Part shown: positions 40,320-52,830 of the stretch, piece after piece
How the letters are laid out: each line of letters opens with the position of its first letter
Numbering within the stretch: position 1 is the stretch's first letter
Source of the DNA: Hymenolepis diminuta
Lineage: Eukaryota; Platyhelminthes; Cestoda; Cyclophyllidea; Hymenolepididae
Length of the DNA: 64,000 bases
Direction of reading: 5' to 3'
Assembly: GCA_900708905.1 (NCBI GenBank)
Contig: CAADRB010000006.1
Location: 1,888,767 to 1,952,766 of the forward strand
Position numbers and translations under genes: made by a program
The notes under the pieces: model-generated
What the model was told of the DNA's origin: nothing
What the model saw: the letters and a program-made list of their open reading frames with translations, nothing else
Databases searched by the model: none

Positions 40320-43300
40320 TTATCATCTCATCACAGCAGCATATTTCAAATTCTACTCAAAGTTTTTGGGAAAAATTCTGTGAATTCTGAAATCTCTATT
40401 CGGATTGGTACAAGCATTACAAAATATTTTATTTCTGAGTCAAGCGATATCTCTGTGGAAAGACGTTTACGATTTTTATGTATTCTTGAACATAAATTTG
40501 CTGATGTTGACGAAAATTCGACGGACTTCAAGTCCAGTGAAAATATTTTGGCCTTAAAAGTTTACCGTTTGCGAAAATAGAATGTTTATAAAATATATTT
40601 ACCTGTAAGTGACTCATTACAAGTTCCAACAAACCAACAAACCCTCTATCATTTAAATATATAAATGATAGAGGGTATATCTGACAAACCACAGTTATTA
40701 TTCCACCGAACTCGTCTGATCTTACCCGTACATAGAAGCTACTTCCTTTTACCTATAAGTGTCAAGAGTAAAGCATTAAATGTGTTACAACTCTTCCTTA
40801 CAACCCAAAAGTACAGCAGTGTTTTTAAAAACTCAATTCAAATCGCCTTGGGAATAACCTTTATCGAATCAATAAATCTCCGCAACACTATTTTTAAGCT
40901 TGCCTAAAGAATGCAGTCATTCTTCTAAATTATCTACTCCACGTCTGTCAACAAAAGACTGAAGAAGTTCAATGGTTACTTCATCCTCAATAAAACCTAA
41001 CTGCGAGTGTCGCTGCGTTACTTCTTCACAATAAGGATGAAGTAGCCGAATGGTGTGTTCCTTGCCCTCTTGATTCTACATATTCACATATGGAGATCCC
41101 AGACAGAATTGATACGTCTTATATTAAATATATTCAGCTTAAACTGCAAGCGCATGCTTTTATTATTGCAAAGATAAGGTATGTTTATTTAATCTTCCTG
41201 CCAATGAGTTTTATACGAACGACTCCTTTTTCAGAAAATATGCCTGAAGTTTTGCCGAATTGCCCTCTTGGTCTCTGAGAAGATTTTTGAAACCGAAGTC
41301 CTCTTCGATCATATAGGAAGAGCTGAAATAAAGGACCTCATAGTTTCCATACTTGGGACAACATTAAATTCTTTAAATGATACCCAAAGAAAGATATTAA
41401 GTGAATCAAAGTCATATCGGAATTCAACGAAGTTCAAGCGGATGCGAATAGTCAATGTGTTTTCATCAAACCCATAATTAAGGCCGCTGAATGTATTAAA
41501 TTTGAACGAATTCGCAACATATTCATTTGTAACGCAAATGTACCGGCCAGCATGTATGAATACACGACCAATATGCCAATACATCTCGTGTCAGAGGTCA
41601 CGAGATCGATACTCGCAGGTACATGTTTACCTATGACGCGTCTGACTAACCATACCGGTTGGTTCTCTTCATCGGTAGAGGTGATTAGTTGTACGTCTTT
41701 CATAAGAGCGACTCCATGACATCTCTGTATAGTCAAACTACTTGTTTTATTTCAGAAACATCACAGGATCAATTGGATAAGCTCGAGATCTTATTCAAAT
41801 AGTTTACTTTAGTGCTGAAATTCTGTCAATTTTATTGTTGAAATATCAGAAGTACTTCTCAGAAATTCGCCGGTATGAAGCTGATATGGCAGTTATTGCG
41901 TCTCTCAATAACTGCAACATTTTTTTCAATTAAACTGTGCAATACTGACTACATTACAAATATTTTTAAATAATTTTCCAATGTAAATTCTGGATTTTTC
42001 TAAAAATAGGCAAGGAAAGCATCACTCACACATTTCATAGAATAATTAAAGAAGCACTTGAAGGAGATAGAAATAAGATGTCAGCTGCAGCGTTTGTTTT
42101 TTATCGAAGTTGTCTAAAAATTTGCCGCCTGAACACGAATCCTTGGCCAGAAGGTACAATCTACCAATTAAAGTTGGTGACTGTAACCTAAAGAAGAACC
42201 GATCGCGAAATTCAGCTGACTATGAAAGTGCTTGGATAAAGAATTCTCTGAAACATTGGTGTGCAATTTAACTTTATATTTATAATTCCTCAAAGAACCG
42301 ATCTTTTAAAACAATAAGGTGAAAGGCTAATGTAATTAATGATAATTTAATCTAAGAATCTTTCCTTTTAAATTCACAACTATTTAAGAATTTTAATAAC
42401 ATGTTGTTAATATTTTACAGGAACCATTGCGATATTGGTGTTTTAGTGAATAAAAGAGGAGAGATTCTGCAATATGCTCAATTCTTCAACAAACTGTTGG
42501 CGATGTGGGAACTAAGAAAACACGTTCTAGTCTTAAAGCGATTTCAGCAACTGCCAGGCCAGATAATTAATTTGCACGAACTGCAAAGCAGTGAACTTAT
42601 TAATGCCCTAATTGTCTGCTTTGCAGCGTCATCTTGCGGTTTTTGAAGTCACCAAGTATGATTTTCGGTATGCATTAAAAAAATGCCTAAAAATATATTA
42701 ATGGCGCATTTATTGTGTTTTAGATTCATTGTGGTACATTGGAAGTCCATTTTTCTTTCTTAATTGAATGTCGCATTGTATTCATGGGCCGACTGTATTG
42801 TCCGAACGGACTAGCAACTCTCTTTAGTCTTCTTGTAAATGCACTTGAAAAAGCCGGTTCGTTTTCTATGCATTTGCCGGGCTTTATGTTGCTTTTGAGA
42901 ATGAGGAATTCTGTTATCGATAGAGTAACTTATCTGCAGCAGAATAGTATTGATTTAAGCCTTCTAATATCTAAATCACATCCAGGGGGTAAGTTGATTA
43001 ACAATTTTTGACAACCGGTATATTTTGCTATCCATAGCTTAGTTTTATTAAATTCTCAATAACATACACCATCCTGTTATATTTTTAAGGTTTATTGGCG
43101 ATCGTAAAGAAATGGTCAGTTTTAGGCCATTTTTTGAAGATAGAGACCCTTCCTTAAGTCTCAAACCGGAAAATATTCTAGCAACACGATGGTGGGAATA
43201 AAGAGAATGGTCTGCGAAAAGTGTATTCGATTGGTTGGAATTACGTGGTGGAAAGAAGAAGTATTTATAAATCCAGTTCAAATATGTCTAGTTAAAATGT

Positions 43301-44060
43301 GCCCCATCCCAGCTGAGCACTGTGAAATGCACACTGAAGATGACTCATTTGTTAGTCAAAGTGACATTCACAATACAAATCACATAACACAATTGGCAAG
43401 ACCATCCAAGTCCAATTTATTTGACGATGCGTTTTTAAGGGGAATAAGATCGGTTCAAGATTGATCATAGATATCGGACACGATCTCATTCCCACCTCAT
43501 ACCGTCTCCGTTGCTTGTTTGATAGTGAGAGAAAAACTCCGATCACAAATTGGTGTCTCCAAATAAATTTGTACATTGATATCATTATGAAATACTCTAA
43601 CAACTTGCTTATATTTCTCATTTACTTTCTCCCGACACAAGATTTCAAACTTGAAAATGAGTGGATTAATCTCCTCGTACACAGGAATGGCAAAAGACTA
43701 CAGGGTGATATTGTGATTATTTCACTTTAATTCAGCGTTGGCTTGCCCATTCGACAGACGGATTTTCGAATGTTCCGCATCTTGAGTTTACATCATTTAA
43801 CAAACAGAGTAGAATGTGAGGTTGTGGTCTGGACTTTTCGGAAAAGTTATTAATGCTCGCCAGAATGAAAGTTCATTCTTTTGTGTTATACAAGCAAAAT
43901 ATGGACGCCTATCGAATCTTAAAGCATTATAGCTTTTAGATTATGACAGATTAGTTGGGGAAAAAACGTTCCGGAAACAAATCTGCATTATATTTATTTA
44001 CCAAATCAAATGAAAGCTATAAAATGTGGAGGTAGATTTTACCATTAAGATATGAAAAAA
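40320..44060 (+). other. Possible upstream part of the decayed HECT ligase gene
   Basis: A run of plus-strand open segments separated by intron-like DNA, including 40320-40580, 40665-40907, 41090-41477, about 42000-42260, 42401-42646 and 42739-43011. Several have plausible acceptors, such as 'ttttacag' before 42420. They are more Leu/Lys-rich and less biased than nearby noise, and they lead into the recognisable HECT relic downstream. I could not match any of them to a named domain, and several contain stops. Linking them to the HECT relic is inference from order and strand only. Confidence 0.3.
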
Positions 44061-44249
44061 CGAGTTACCTGAACACGATCTGCATAAAATTAATAACATT
44101 CATCTTGAGTACATTTATCTTATGAAACCTTTGGTGGATATTTTCGGTGAAGTGCTTCATTTTGCCAACTGCGTCAACATGAAGAGTAAATTTATTTCCA
44201 TCTGTCACTCTCATTGCAAGTGTTTGATAAGAAATACAATTATTCGAAT

Positions 44250-46485
44250 TTTTGATTTTAGCTAAAAAACGACTCCCACCTCTGAGGAACAGATTAGTAG
44301 CCCTACGCTCAAAGCATGAAATCGTCGACACTATTGAGATCAATGATCATAATACTCCTATCCTTAAGTATGCTACTGTTAGTTTCAGTATATATATTTA
44401 TATATTTGTAACTTATAACAAATCTTTCGTCATCTTTTAGCGACTTGCTGAGAAGGTGTCTCAGAAGAGTGTTGACCCATCGACACAACTTACCCTAGAA
44501 TTTTATCTTGCGGATTATTCTGAGAAATATTCAACAGTCGCTGTTGGCAATTCAATTGATATTCTTCATCTACTTTACTTGTTTTAGCAAATTTCCTCTT
44601 CTTTTGATGGAAGAGAACCTATGAAAGATAAGCTTCATGTTTCAAAGTCTAAAGATACCAAAAGCTTAAAATGCTATTCATGGCATATGTGCAAATTAAT
44701 TAGACGCCAACTAAATGATAGATCAGCCCGGAGTTTGGTCTACTTCTACATTGGTGTGATAGTCTAAACAATCAAATATCGGTCCACATTCCATGTAACC
44801 GGCGTCTCGAACTTTTACATACCTGCGTTTTTGGATTTTCCAAGTAACCGATTAACCAAATTCAACTTTCGGCATTCGAAATTGACAGGTTTTATATTAA
44901 ATAAACCTTCGCTACTTTACTTCATTTACAAAGTTATAGAAAAAACTTTAAATAATACAGTTTAGATCGAAATAAGCTGAGAAGTTTGCTGAAAATCATG
45001 ATTCATGTGGTTGTATGATTCGGAAAATGAAGATTCTCTCTTTGTGCGTATGCCACTTGGACTCTTTCCGATGCCTTACCTCGGCATCTTGTGCCCCTTG
45101 AAATATTCAAGCGCTTTCAAATTCTTGGCGTCTTCATAGCCAAAGTAATTCAGGTATGTCAGCAGCTTACGTGTATTTTCGCAAATTGCTTATTCATTTG
45201 GAAAGTGGGTTGAGAACAATTAATTATCCTTTAATGTTGTCTTTCAGGATGGCTATTTATTGGATCTACCTCTGTCAAAACCGTAGTTGAGAGTTATAGT
45301 GAGTTACGATGTTGAAGTGTTGAAAATTTTCAAAAAATTCAGATTCGATCAGAAATCAAGTTATCAGACGGTTGAAAATTTAGGAAAACGTCGAGAAATG
45401 ACCGTTTCTTAACCAATATTTACTAAGCAATGGAATATATCCGGAAATGAAAATCGGCATTGGCTCACAGAGTTTCTGGATCTGAAAGGTTTTTTATTAC
45501 TATACCCGCATTTTGAAAATATCCTTCCTGAACTGTTAGAACTTTACAAATGACAAAAACAATTTGAGAAATTTAAAGCTCGCCTTGGCTTAAAGCATAT
45601 GCATGAATTCGCAGATAAACGCATAGAAGCAAGTTGAACAATCTTTGTTCAACGCCAATTCCAATGACTGTAGAGTGTCCTTCACAGGCAAGTTAAAACT
45701 AATCAGAATTTTTCCTTATTTGTGTGGATGACATTAACTCAAATTTATTTCTTCTAAACAGGTAATATCCACGACTTTAAAGCTTCATGATGTTTATACC
45801 TGGGAAACATCAGGTGCAACAGTGACCAGTGAGAACGTTGAGGAAATCGAATACGTTGGCAACGATAACTTCATTGATTACTTTCGGCAATTACTGAAAT
45901 TCTGCTTGGATAAAGAGATTCACGCAGACGTGGAAGCTTTTGCTGGTTAGTTCGATTTAATTAGTTTATAAGTATTTTAGATTTTCATATGTCAGAAGTT
46001 AATGTCTAGCTGGATTTGAGCTCTCATTGAAATGGTTGTCATTGTTGCAAATTTAATCCACGGCCAATTTGTCAACAAATATAGTCCAAAGTGAGCTTCA
46101 ATTGCTCATAGTATTCAGCAGGTTCGATGAAAATTCTCCAGCGATTCAGCATTTCTGGAATACGACCGTCAGTTTTGACAAAGAATACCAGCAAAAGTTT
46201 TTACGCTTCATCACGGGGTATTTAATACTTTCAGCTGGAAGTTGGCAAAATTTATCACCGAAATTAAAAATTAGGAAGCATACAGAGGCCAGTGGGCAAG
46301 AGTATCCCTTTGCTCCGTCGTGTTTCCATATGCTCTTCTTGCGCAAATATTCAACTTTAGAGGGGTTGTGGGAAAGCTTATTTCCGCATTCAATCAGAAT
46401 ATGTTCCTGGTTGGTTGGCTTGTATTTCTTAGTTTTATCTAGTTACAACTTTTTAAGCCTAACTAAACATCGCAGAAAGTTATGA
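44250..46485 (+). pseudogene. Decayed HECT-type E3 ubiquitin ligase (TRIP12/HECTD1-like), C-terminal part
   Basis: HECT domains transfer ubiquitin to substrates through a C-lobe cysteine. Recognisable pieces in order: exon-like 44260-44340 and 44441-44585; an N-lobe block 45080-45153 (IFKRFQILGVFIAKVIQ); 45248-45283 (DGYLLDLPLSKP, then a stop); 45490-45640 (PHFENILPELLELYK, stop, then a Lys-rich block); 45765-45945 (NVEEIEYVGNDNFIDYF, EAFAG); and the C-lobe 46080-46430 (FWNTTVSFDKEYQQKFLRFI, NLSPKLKIRKH, SCFHMLFL, KYSTLEGL). The C-lobe Cys is kept in SCFHML. Splice sites are still visible: donor after 45153 with acceptor before 45248, and donor at 45946 with acceptor near 46009. This points to a duplicated gene rather than a retrocopy. 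In-frame stops and frame changes show decay. C-lobe resemblance is closest to the TRIP12/HECTD1 type. Confidence 0.75.
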
Positions 46486-49400
46486 ATGATAGGGATTAAT
46501 ATATACAACTTGAGTAACTTAACAAAAAAATAGTCTGCAATTGTAAGGCTAAATTGATTAAGTGACCTGGATTATTATCTGGATGAGCTTCAAACATCAT
46601 TGATTCGTTTAAGTGGCACTTACATCAGCGAATATCTAGAAAAGAATCACCGTGGATTAACCTAGTTGGAATCAATAAAACAAGAAAAGATTCGATTTGA
46701 TATCATGGTGACCTTGAACATGGGGTTCACAGAAGGTTAATAGTTCAATATTGCTGTAAATGAATATATAAAATGACATGTTAAATCGATTTAACGGAAA
46801 CATCTTATCATAGCGTCAGGTCATATTGGGCTATTGGAGATAAATACTGCTCCACACCTTACCAAAGCTATGACACGGTCTGTGCACATACGAATTACCA
46901 TTTACTAATTAAGCCGATTTGATTAAATTTATCAATAAGTTGTCATACATATGAGAATCTGGAATAGATATGAATAGATTTTAGTGTCTCAATAGAAAGA
47001 AGAAAAGGGACATGAAAATGGCACATTGGGAAACTAAAAGCACTGCTTTTAATGCGATGTTGCACCAATTTCATTTTCAAGGTATTTTTGGTTTGAGGTA
47101 GAAGTGGCAACATGGAGTCAGAGAAATAGATAAAAAGGAGAATGAAGTGTTGAGGAGTCTGTGTATAAGTAATAAATAATAATAAAAGTAATAATAATTG
47201 CAACGGTAAAATACAAGTCAATTACTTATGTATTAAATCTCTGTTGAAACTTTTGGAATTATTTTCCGCCTAAAAGCGTCGAAATTTGAACAAAGGCAAC
47301 GTGGTTTCAAATAATGCATCTGAGAATGAATAAATATTTTTCATCTTGTCCTAGAAACATAGTGTAAAGGGATTTTAATTCATCCTTTAATAGGAAGTGT
47401 AATCAACTATAATTTATCTGACAAAGGAGCTGTAACAGACTTTAATAGTAAGAATGAAGAAGGATAAAGTTAGATGGAGGGTTTAGTGGAATTCAGCAGC
47501 GAAGAGTGACAAATGGGTAGAGAGGAAACGAAAAAGTCGTGGATCCGTGATCTATGAAGCAGTAGTGTAACAGAGGCGTCCAACGACGTATCTTGGTGGA
47601 GTAATAGGAGAACTGGAGTCTGGAGTATTGTAGGAAGTGGTGTGCAAAGTTGTGTGATGAATTAATGGGAAAGTTGTGAGAAATGAAGCGTCATTTTGAG
47701 AGAATGCAAAGGAGTACGCGTAGTTGAGGATTGAATACAACCTAGTTCTGTCAGATCGATGGAACGATGGTCGAAATATTGGGCCAAGCTGACTCACTTA
47801 ATTGACAGCGTCGAGTGTTCTCGAGTGATACAGTTCAGCTCAACCTGATCGCTCAGATCTTGAGGACAGGGAGTCTCAAACTTCGAGCCAAATACTAAGG
47901 TCGTAGGTGCAGTATTTAGGAATATTTACAAAGTAGAGATGAAACGTTCGTGTATTAATGATTTAGAGTTGAAGTTAGTGGTGAATTAAGTGAAAAATGG
48001 AAATTTAATAAATCTCAAAATGAGCTCAGATGAAGCAAAATTCGAGTGAATTTCTGACTCCTACCCCTATTACTCAAATTTTCCCTTTTGAATTAAACTA
48101 CTTTTTCCTTCCAGGTAGTTTGGCTGTCCTCCCAACTATCACATGTTAAACCTTTTTTAGCTTTCTAACGAAAATAAATAAAAGATATTACTAAGCCGTA
48201 ACTTGTTAAAATACCTGCAATTTTACCGAGCTTTGGCGTCTGCACCTGCGAGACCCCAGATTGTTAGAGAACGGAATAATGAGGTTAGTCTAACCCTACG
48301 TGATCTACCGTAAATGACTTATTTAGCACATACATTGAAAATCACTTTCAGATAATGATATTCTGGTATCGATACTTATAATTTCACATTTATTATCTGT
48401 GTTTTAAGTTTCAACCCCATATTGGTAGATAATTTATTTTATCTTACAACAATCTCTTGATTAATTTATGGTGTTTAAAACAAAATAAAAACTCATTTGC
48501 TGTACTAGTTCGTTAAACTACCAGTTGATATCATGTGAAAGTGCTGTAGAATTCTATCCATGTCATATGTTATCCTATGTAAAACGTGCGTACAACTTCT
48601 TCTCCAAAATAAAATCCGGACTAATTTCTTGATCTCATTAAAGTTGACGCCAGAATTCACGCACGCACACGCAAAAATCAGTACTTTCAAATCATTGTCA
48701 TTCTCCCTTTACTTCGATAGCCTTGGAAGCAAAGGCATTTCATCCGTCCCTATTTTCTGCATAGGAGGAAAAGTCATGAGACTTAAAACGCAAATCTCTG
48801 TGAAGAGAACATTTTGTGAATATGTATGTGAGATGAGGTCGTATTTTATTAAGCTGAGCTAAATGGAGACATAACTGAATTGTGATTGTGACACAGTTTT
48901 ACTGAGATTCACATAGGATCACCTTATCTAACTTATGCGCACAAAATTGCAGCATTGTTTGTGCATTCTTTCGCTCCGCTTGAAATTCTCCACGCCGTGG
49001 ACTGTTTCTATGCACAAAACTTTTCTCGTCATTTATTTATTTCCTTCAATTAAGTAATGGGTGATGAAAGAAAACCGCTGTACTTTATTGTGCAAATACT
49101 TTTATGATAAGGATGCTGTCACATTGGCTTTGATTGTCGTACTTTAATATGATAACTGGTTAAATACAAAACTCCAAAAGGGAATTTCAAGGTCACGGTG
49201 AATTCGAACTAATCTTGACAGATGAAGTGCACTTGACTCCATCCATCTCTTTGACCTATTTATATTCTGCATAATTATGTCATTTATCCTTTGGACTATA
49301 AAACGTCAATGAGGTGTCACTTACGTATCCAGGACGTTTAGCAATTACATATTTTGGATGAGAGGGATAAGTTGTCTTTTTTGTCTAGCTGTAATTATCA

Positions 49401-51194
49401 TTAATTTTTGAGAAACCTTATGACCGGCCATGAAAATTACATTTTAGGTGTAGTACTATTGAAGCATTGGCTAAGGGAGCATGTGTGGAATTCATGTTTT
49501 CTTCAAATTACGCTTCTTGATAGATTTAAAAGTCTTGACGGCAGCATTTCACGAAATTCTTGAATTATTCACATTTGAGTTGTCTATTGCCCATTATATT
49601 TTTTTCCATTCAAAATTTTGAAAATATATTATCCAGTGCCAAACACTGCTTTAGTTGTGATATTTTTTAATTTCCACTTTGTTGCCACTGCTCTAAATCA
49701 TACAGGTGGTCTACCTTAACATTTAGCTGGAGATCTCAGTAAACGGACACAAGGACTTCCATAACTTTTATGGCCGTAATCAAGAAGATCAAGAATCCAC
49801 GCGGGGTTGGAGGTGACCTTTGCCGTAGATTTTACAAAGTATAGTTGTTATATACGGTACTTCAAATTAAATATCTTATCTCACCTCTGACATATTCAAA
49901 TTGTAAGCTGTGGTATATTTCACATGATCAACCAATATAGCATCTTGGCATCGTAATATACATACCGTTTATAAGTCTGATTATGTAAAGTCAACTTATT
50001 AGACACCTGTACTTTAGCGAGGTTTTACTGTGTAAAATTATAGCTCCCTTGATGATTGTTGTTATATTGAGAGAAAAATTTTAATCAAAATAAAAAGGTC
50101 ACTCTTTCATAATATTACTTTAGTTTAAGAGAATATAACTCCTAAAATATTGTTATATTTTATTTAAAAAACATTCACGTGAGCAGTGTTGTGTTTATTG
50201 CCCTTTTATTGCGTAAGTGAGAAGTATCTCAAGTGTCAGGAATGACTTGCTAGATTTTATCCTCATCTACGCGATAAAGTTCTAAACATTTAAATTGAGT
50301 GGCTATTTATTGTGAATAGAATTAACGGAGGGCGTTGAAAATGGATAAATCGGATGATAGTATGATTATTTCCAGTCAAGTCTCTCATGGTTGGAAAATC
50401 CCAACGGTGTCAGCTCTTATTTTATAAGTTGTAAATTCAGCTTTGTGGGAGTCCGCGTAAAAATTTTGAAATATATTATTGCTAATTGTATGAGAACGCT
50501 TGCACAATTGGTCTCATATAAAACTTCATTTAACCTATTTCGGGTTGCTTCGTATCTCATGAAATGGTGGTGGTTAAAAGTTCATCTAATTATGAAACTT
50601 GTTATGAACCTATTTTATAATGTTCCCTGAGCGTCGTATTAATTTTCAAATCACCTTCTGACAGGAATCAGATGGAAGAGTTCTGCGCAGCAACAAGCTA
50701 GTTTTTATCATGAAATATAAATCCTTTAAAACGAATAACTATTTAGGGAATACTAAGGTGGGAATACATTAGCGTGTCTAATTTGGATCATTAGTCACTT
50801 AAGGTGGGGATGGGGAAATTAGGCTAAATAAGGGCATATTGAAAGGCATTGGAAGGGAAAGCTAATACTGAGCCCAGATTTATTCTGGAAACAGTTAGCA
50901 GGTTAGAATAGCTTGGAATATCGCAATCCTCAATTCTAGTCTATTTCCATAATACGTTTGAGTACCAATATATTCAAATGTACGAATAGGTGGATGACGT
51001 TAACAAATACCCCAAAATTTTCTATGAAAATGAAAATTCTAAATTCATATTCCCCTTCTCTCGAGTACGATGACCTTAAAATTACTCTTGCTCAATTAGT
51101 GTAACGTTAACCGATCTAAAAACTAACAATTTAACCATGTATTAATTACATTAACTCCCAAACCCATTTAGAAGAAGGTTTTTTAAGGCTCGGG
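46486..51194. other. Intergenic region with a purine-rich stretch
   Basis: No supported gene. About 46980-47960 is distinctly A+G-rich on the plus strand and less AT-rich than its surroundings. A Leu-rich minus frame at 46943-47221 is an effect of this skew. Frames at 48560-48862 and 50391-50630 show no family features. Confidence 0.4.
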
Positions 51195-51360
51195 TCAAGG
51201 GATGGTATTATTCAGTCTCCATGGTGCGAAACTCGAATCCTGCCAAACTTAACTAATGTGGTTAGTTGCTGTGTTCACTGAGTGTGCACCGATGTAGGGT
51301 GAATCCGTCACTTCTGACTTCGCAGACGAGCACGTTAACCACTGCCCCACCACCGCACAA
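51195..51360 (-). mobile_element. tRNA-derived SINE-like repeat, copy C
   Basis: Read on the minus strand, the start (from about 51360) has 'ggggcagtggttaacgtgct' followed by 'cgtctgcgaa', a very good match to the 5' half of a tRNA including an A box. It is the best preserved head of the three copies. Farther on it shares 'ttagttaagtttggc' and 'attcgag' with copies A and B. It is truncated or diverged after about 165 bases. Confidence 0.65.
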
Positions 51361-52830
51361 AAGTCAATAACATCGGATATTTCCAGTCAGTCACCGGTGC
51401 AAGTACCATTCCGGTTCGATGTAGTTTACCTCCGGTGATCGGTGAGAACCGAGGCTTTCTACGTGTTTTAATAAAGGTGTTATTTATTACTGTTTTTATC
51501 ACTTAGTATAACACTCGATTCCTAAAACCTCTTTATTTAACCAAATCCGTTTACGACTAATAGCATAACTAGTCAGGTATTATTTTGTTTAAATAGGCAT
51601 TAGGAATAGAACATTTTAGATCAATATTTCTAAACACTTCTACCTATTTGAGATAAATTCTGGAATGCTACGATTAGATTCATTACCGCGATTTGAAAGC
51701 CATCTTTTACATATAAAACTGTGTCACATCATATCGCAGAGTAAAATTATTGCCACTCGAAATTTAAAATGTGGACTTATAGATTACTTTAATCACACCG
51801 TACCTGTACTCAAATGTCAAGATTCAATCTCTAATGTGACTTTTTTTCCTGTCTTAAACCGTTTGCGGTACATGAAGTAAACTCAAGTCGACTAGTTTAG
51901 AAAAAGAATATGATATATTAGAATACCATGTTTTCAGATTTTTTTATTTTTCCTTTCAAGAGAAAAAAATTTACGTGATTTTGCTCTCCGATTTGGCCTA
52001 TAGGGAAAGTTACCAAACCATTATACTTCCACGGTTGTGGTGGGATTTACTTGAGTTTAAAAGGAGAAGAATTTTTTTATTAAATGCTGACGCCGAATTG
52101 GTATTAATTAGCATAGTGATATAGTTTTTATGATACCGCACCTTACACGGGAGATGAAGTCAACGCGTAAGTGGGACTTCAAAATCATAGCTTATAAAGG
52201 ATGAAGTTATCTTAACTGGATACGTAGTGAAATCAGGGAACATTTCTGACTGCTTTTTAGATTGCTGGATCGTCTCATTTGCTCATCTAACATAAACACA
52301 TACACATGTTCAAATGTGACTTTGATGGTGCCCAGGTCAGTGATATAGCCGATGTATTTAGCGATACTTTCAAAATCTCAATGGAAGATTTCTTACTTAG
52401 GTATAGAAGCAATTCTTTGAATATAGTACTTAGTAGTTTGCAGATTTAGCGAAATTATTCATGCATTACCTACAAACAAGTTTAGTGTCCTATATCAGCA
52501 TGCAAAGTCATATTCACATTCGACTATTTTATGCTTAGTTTTGTCCAGAAGAGCAAAAAAGAACCTATTACAAATGGAAATCTTGCCAACCTAGATTATG
52601 GACGTATTGTAGCAGGCCCGAAAATTCAACAGAATAAACGTTTTCTTTCAACTAAAGCTAATGCACTTTTAGGGAAGTATTTCCGAAAACAGGGTCAAAG
52701 GAAAAAATTCCCTTTCCCGTTGAATGAAATTCTCTCCTATAACCTTTTGTTAAAACACGATTTCTGGAAGGTATTTATTCCTTAATTTAAACGGTAAGAA
52801 CCATTGAGTGCATTAATTATTCTTCACCAT
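51361..52830. other. Intergenic region downstream of esterase D copy 1
   Basis: Small plus-strand frames at 51665-51880 and 52531-52785 were read and not recognised. A minus-strand AATAAA at 52774-52779 lies about 52 bases past the esterase stop and is a credible poly(A) signal. Confidence 0.4.
52774..52779 (-). terminator. Poly(A) signal of esterase D copy 1
   Basis: AATAAA on the minus strand about 52 bases after the stop. The second copy has the same hexamer at a similar distance, which supports both. Confidence 0.55.

Noticed and set aside
41452..41736. 94-codon minus-strand frame opposite the possible HECT upstream segments
   Set aside because: No motif recognised, and it overlaps plus-strand open segments of about equal quality.
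42739..43011. Frame with LEVHF and LVNALEKAG words, similar to part of a HECT N-lobe
   Set aside because: It lies before segments that should precede it in a HECT ligase, so the order is wrong. The similarity is short and not used as evidence.
46943..47221. Leu-rich minus-strand frame resembling a signal peptide or membrane protein
   Set aside because: The hydrophobic run is a by-product of pyrimidine-rich sequence on that strand.
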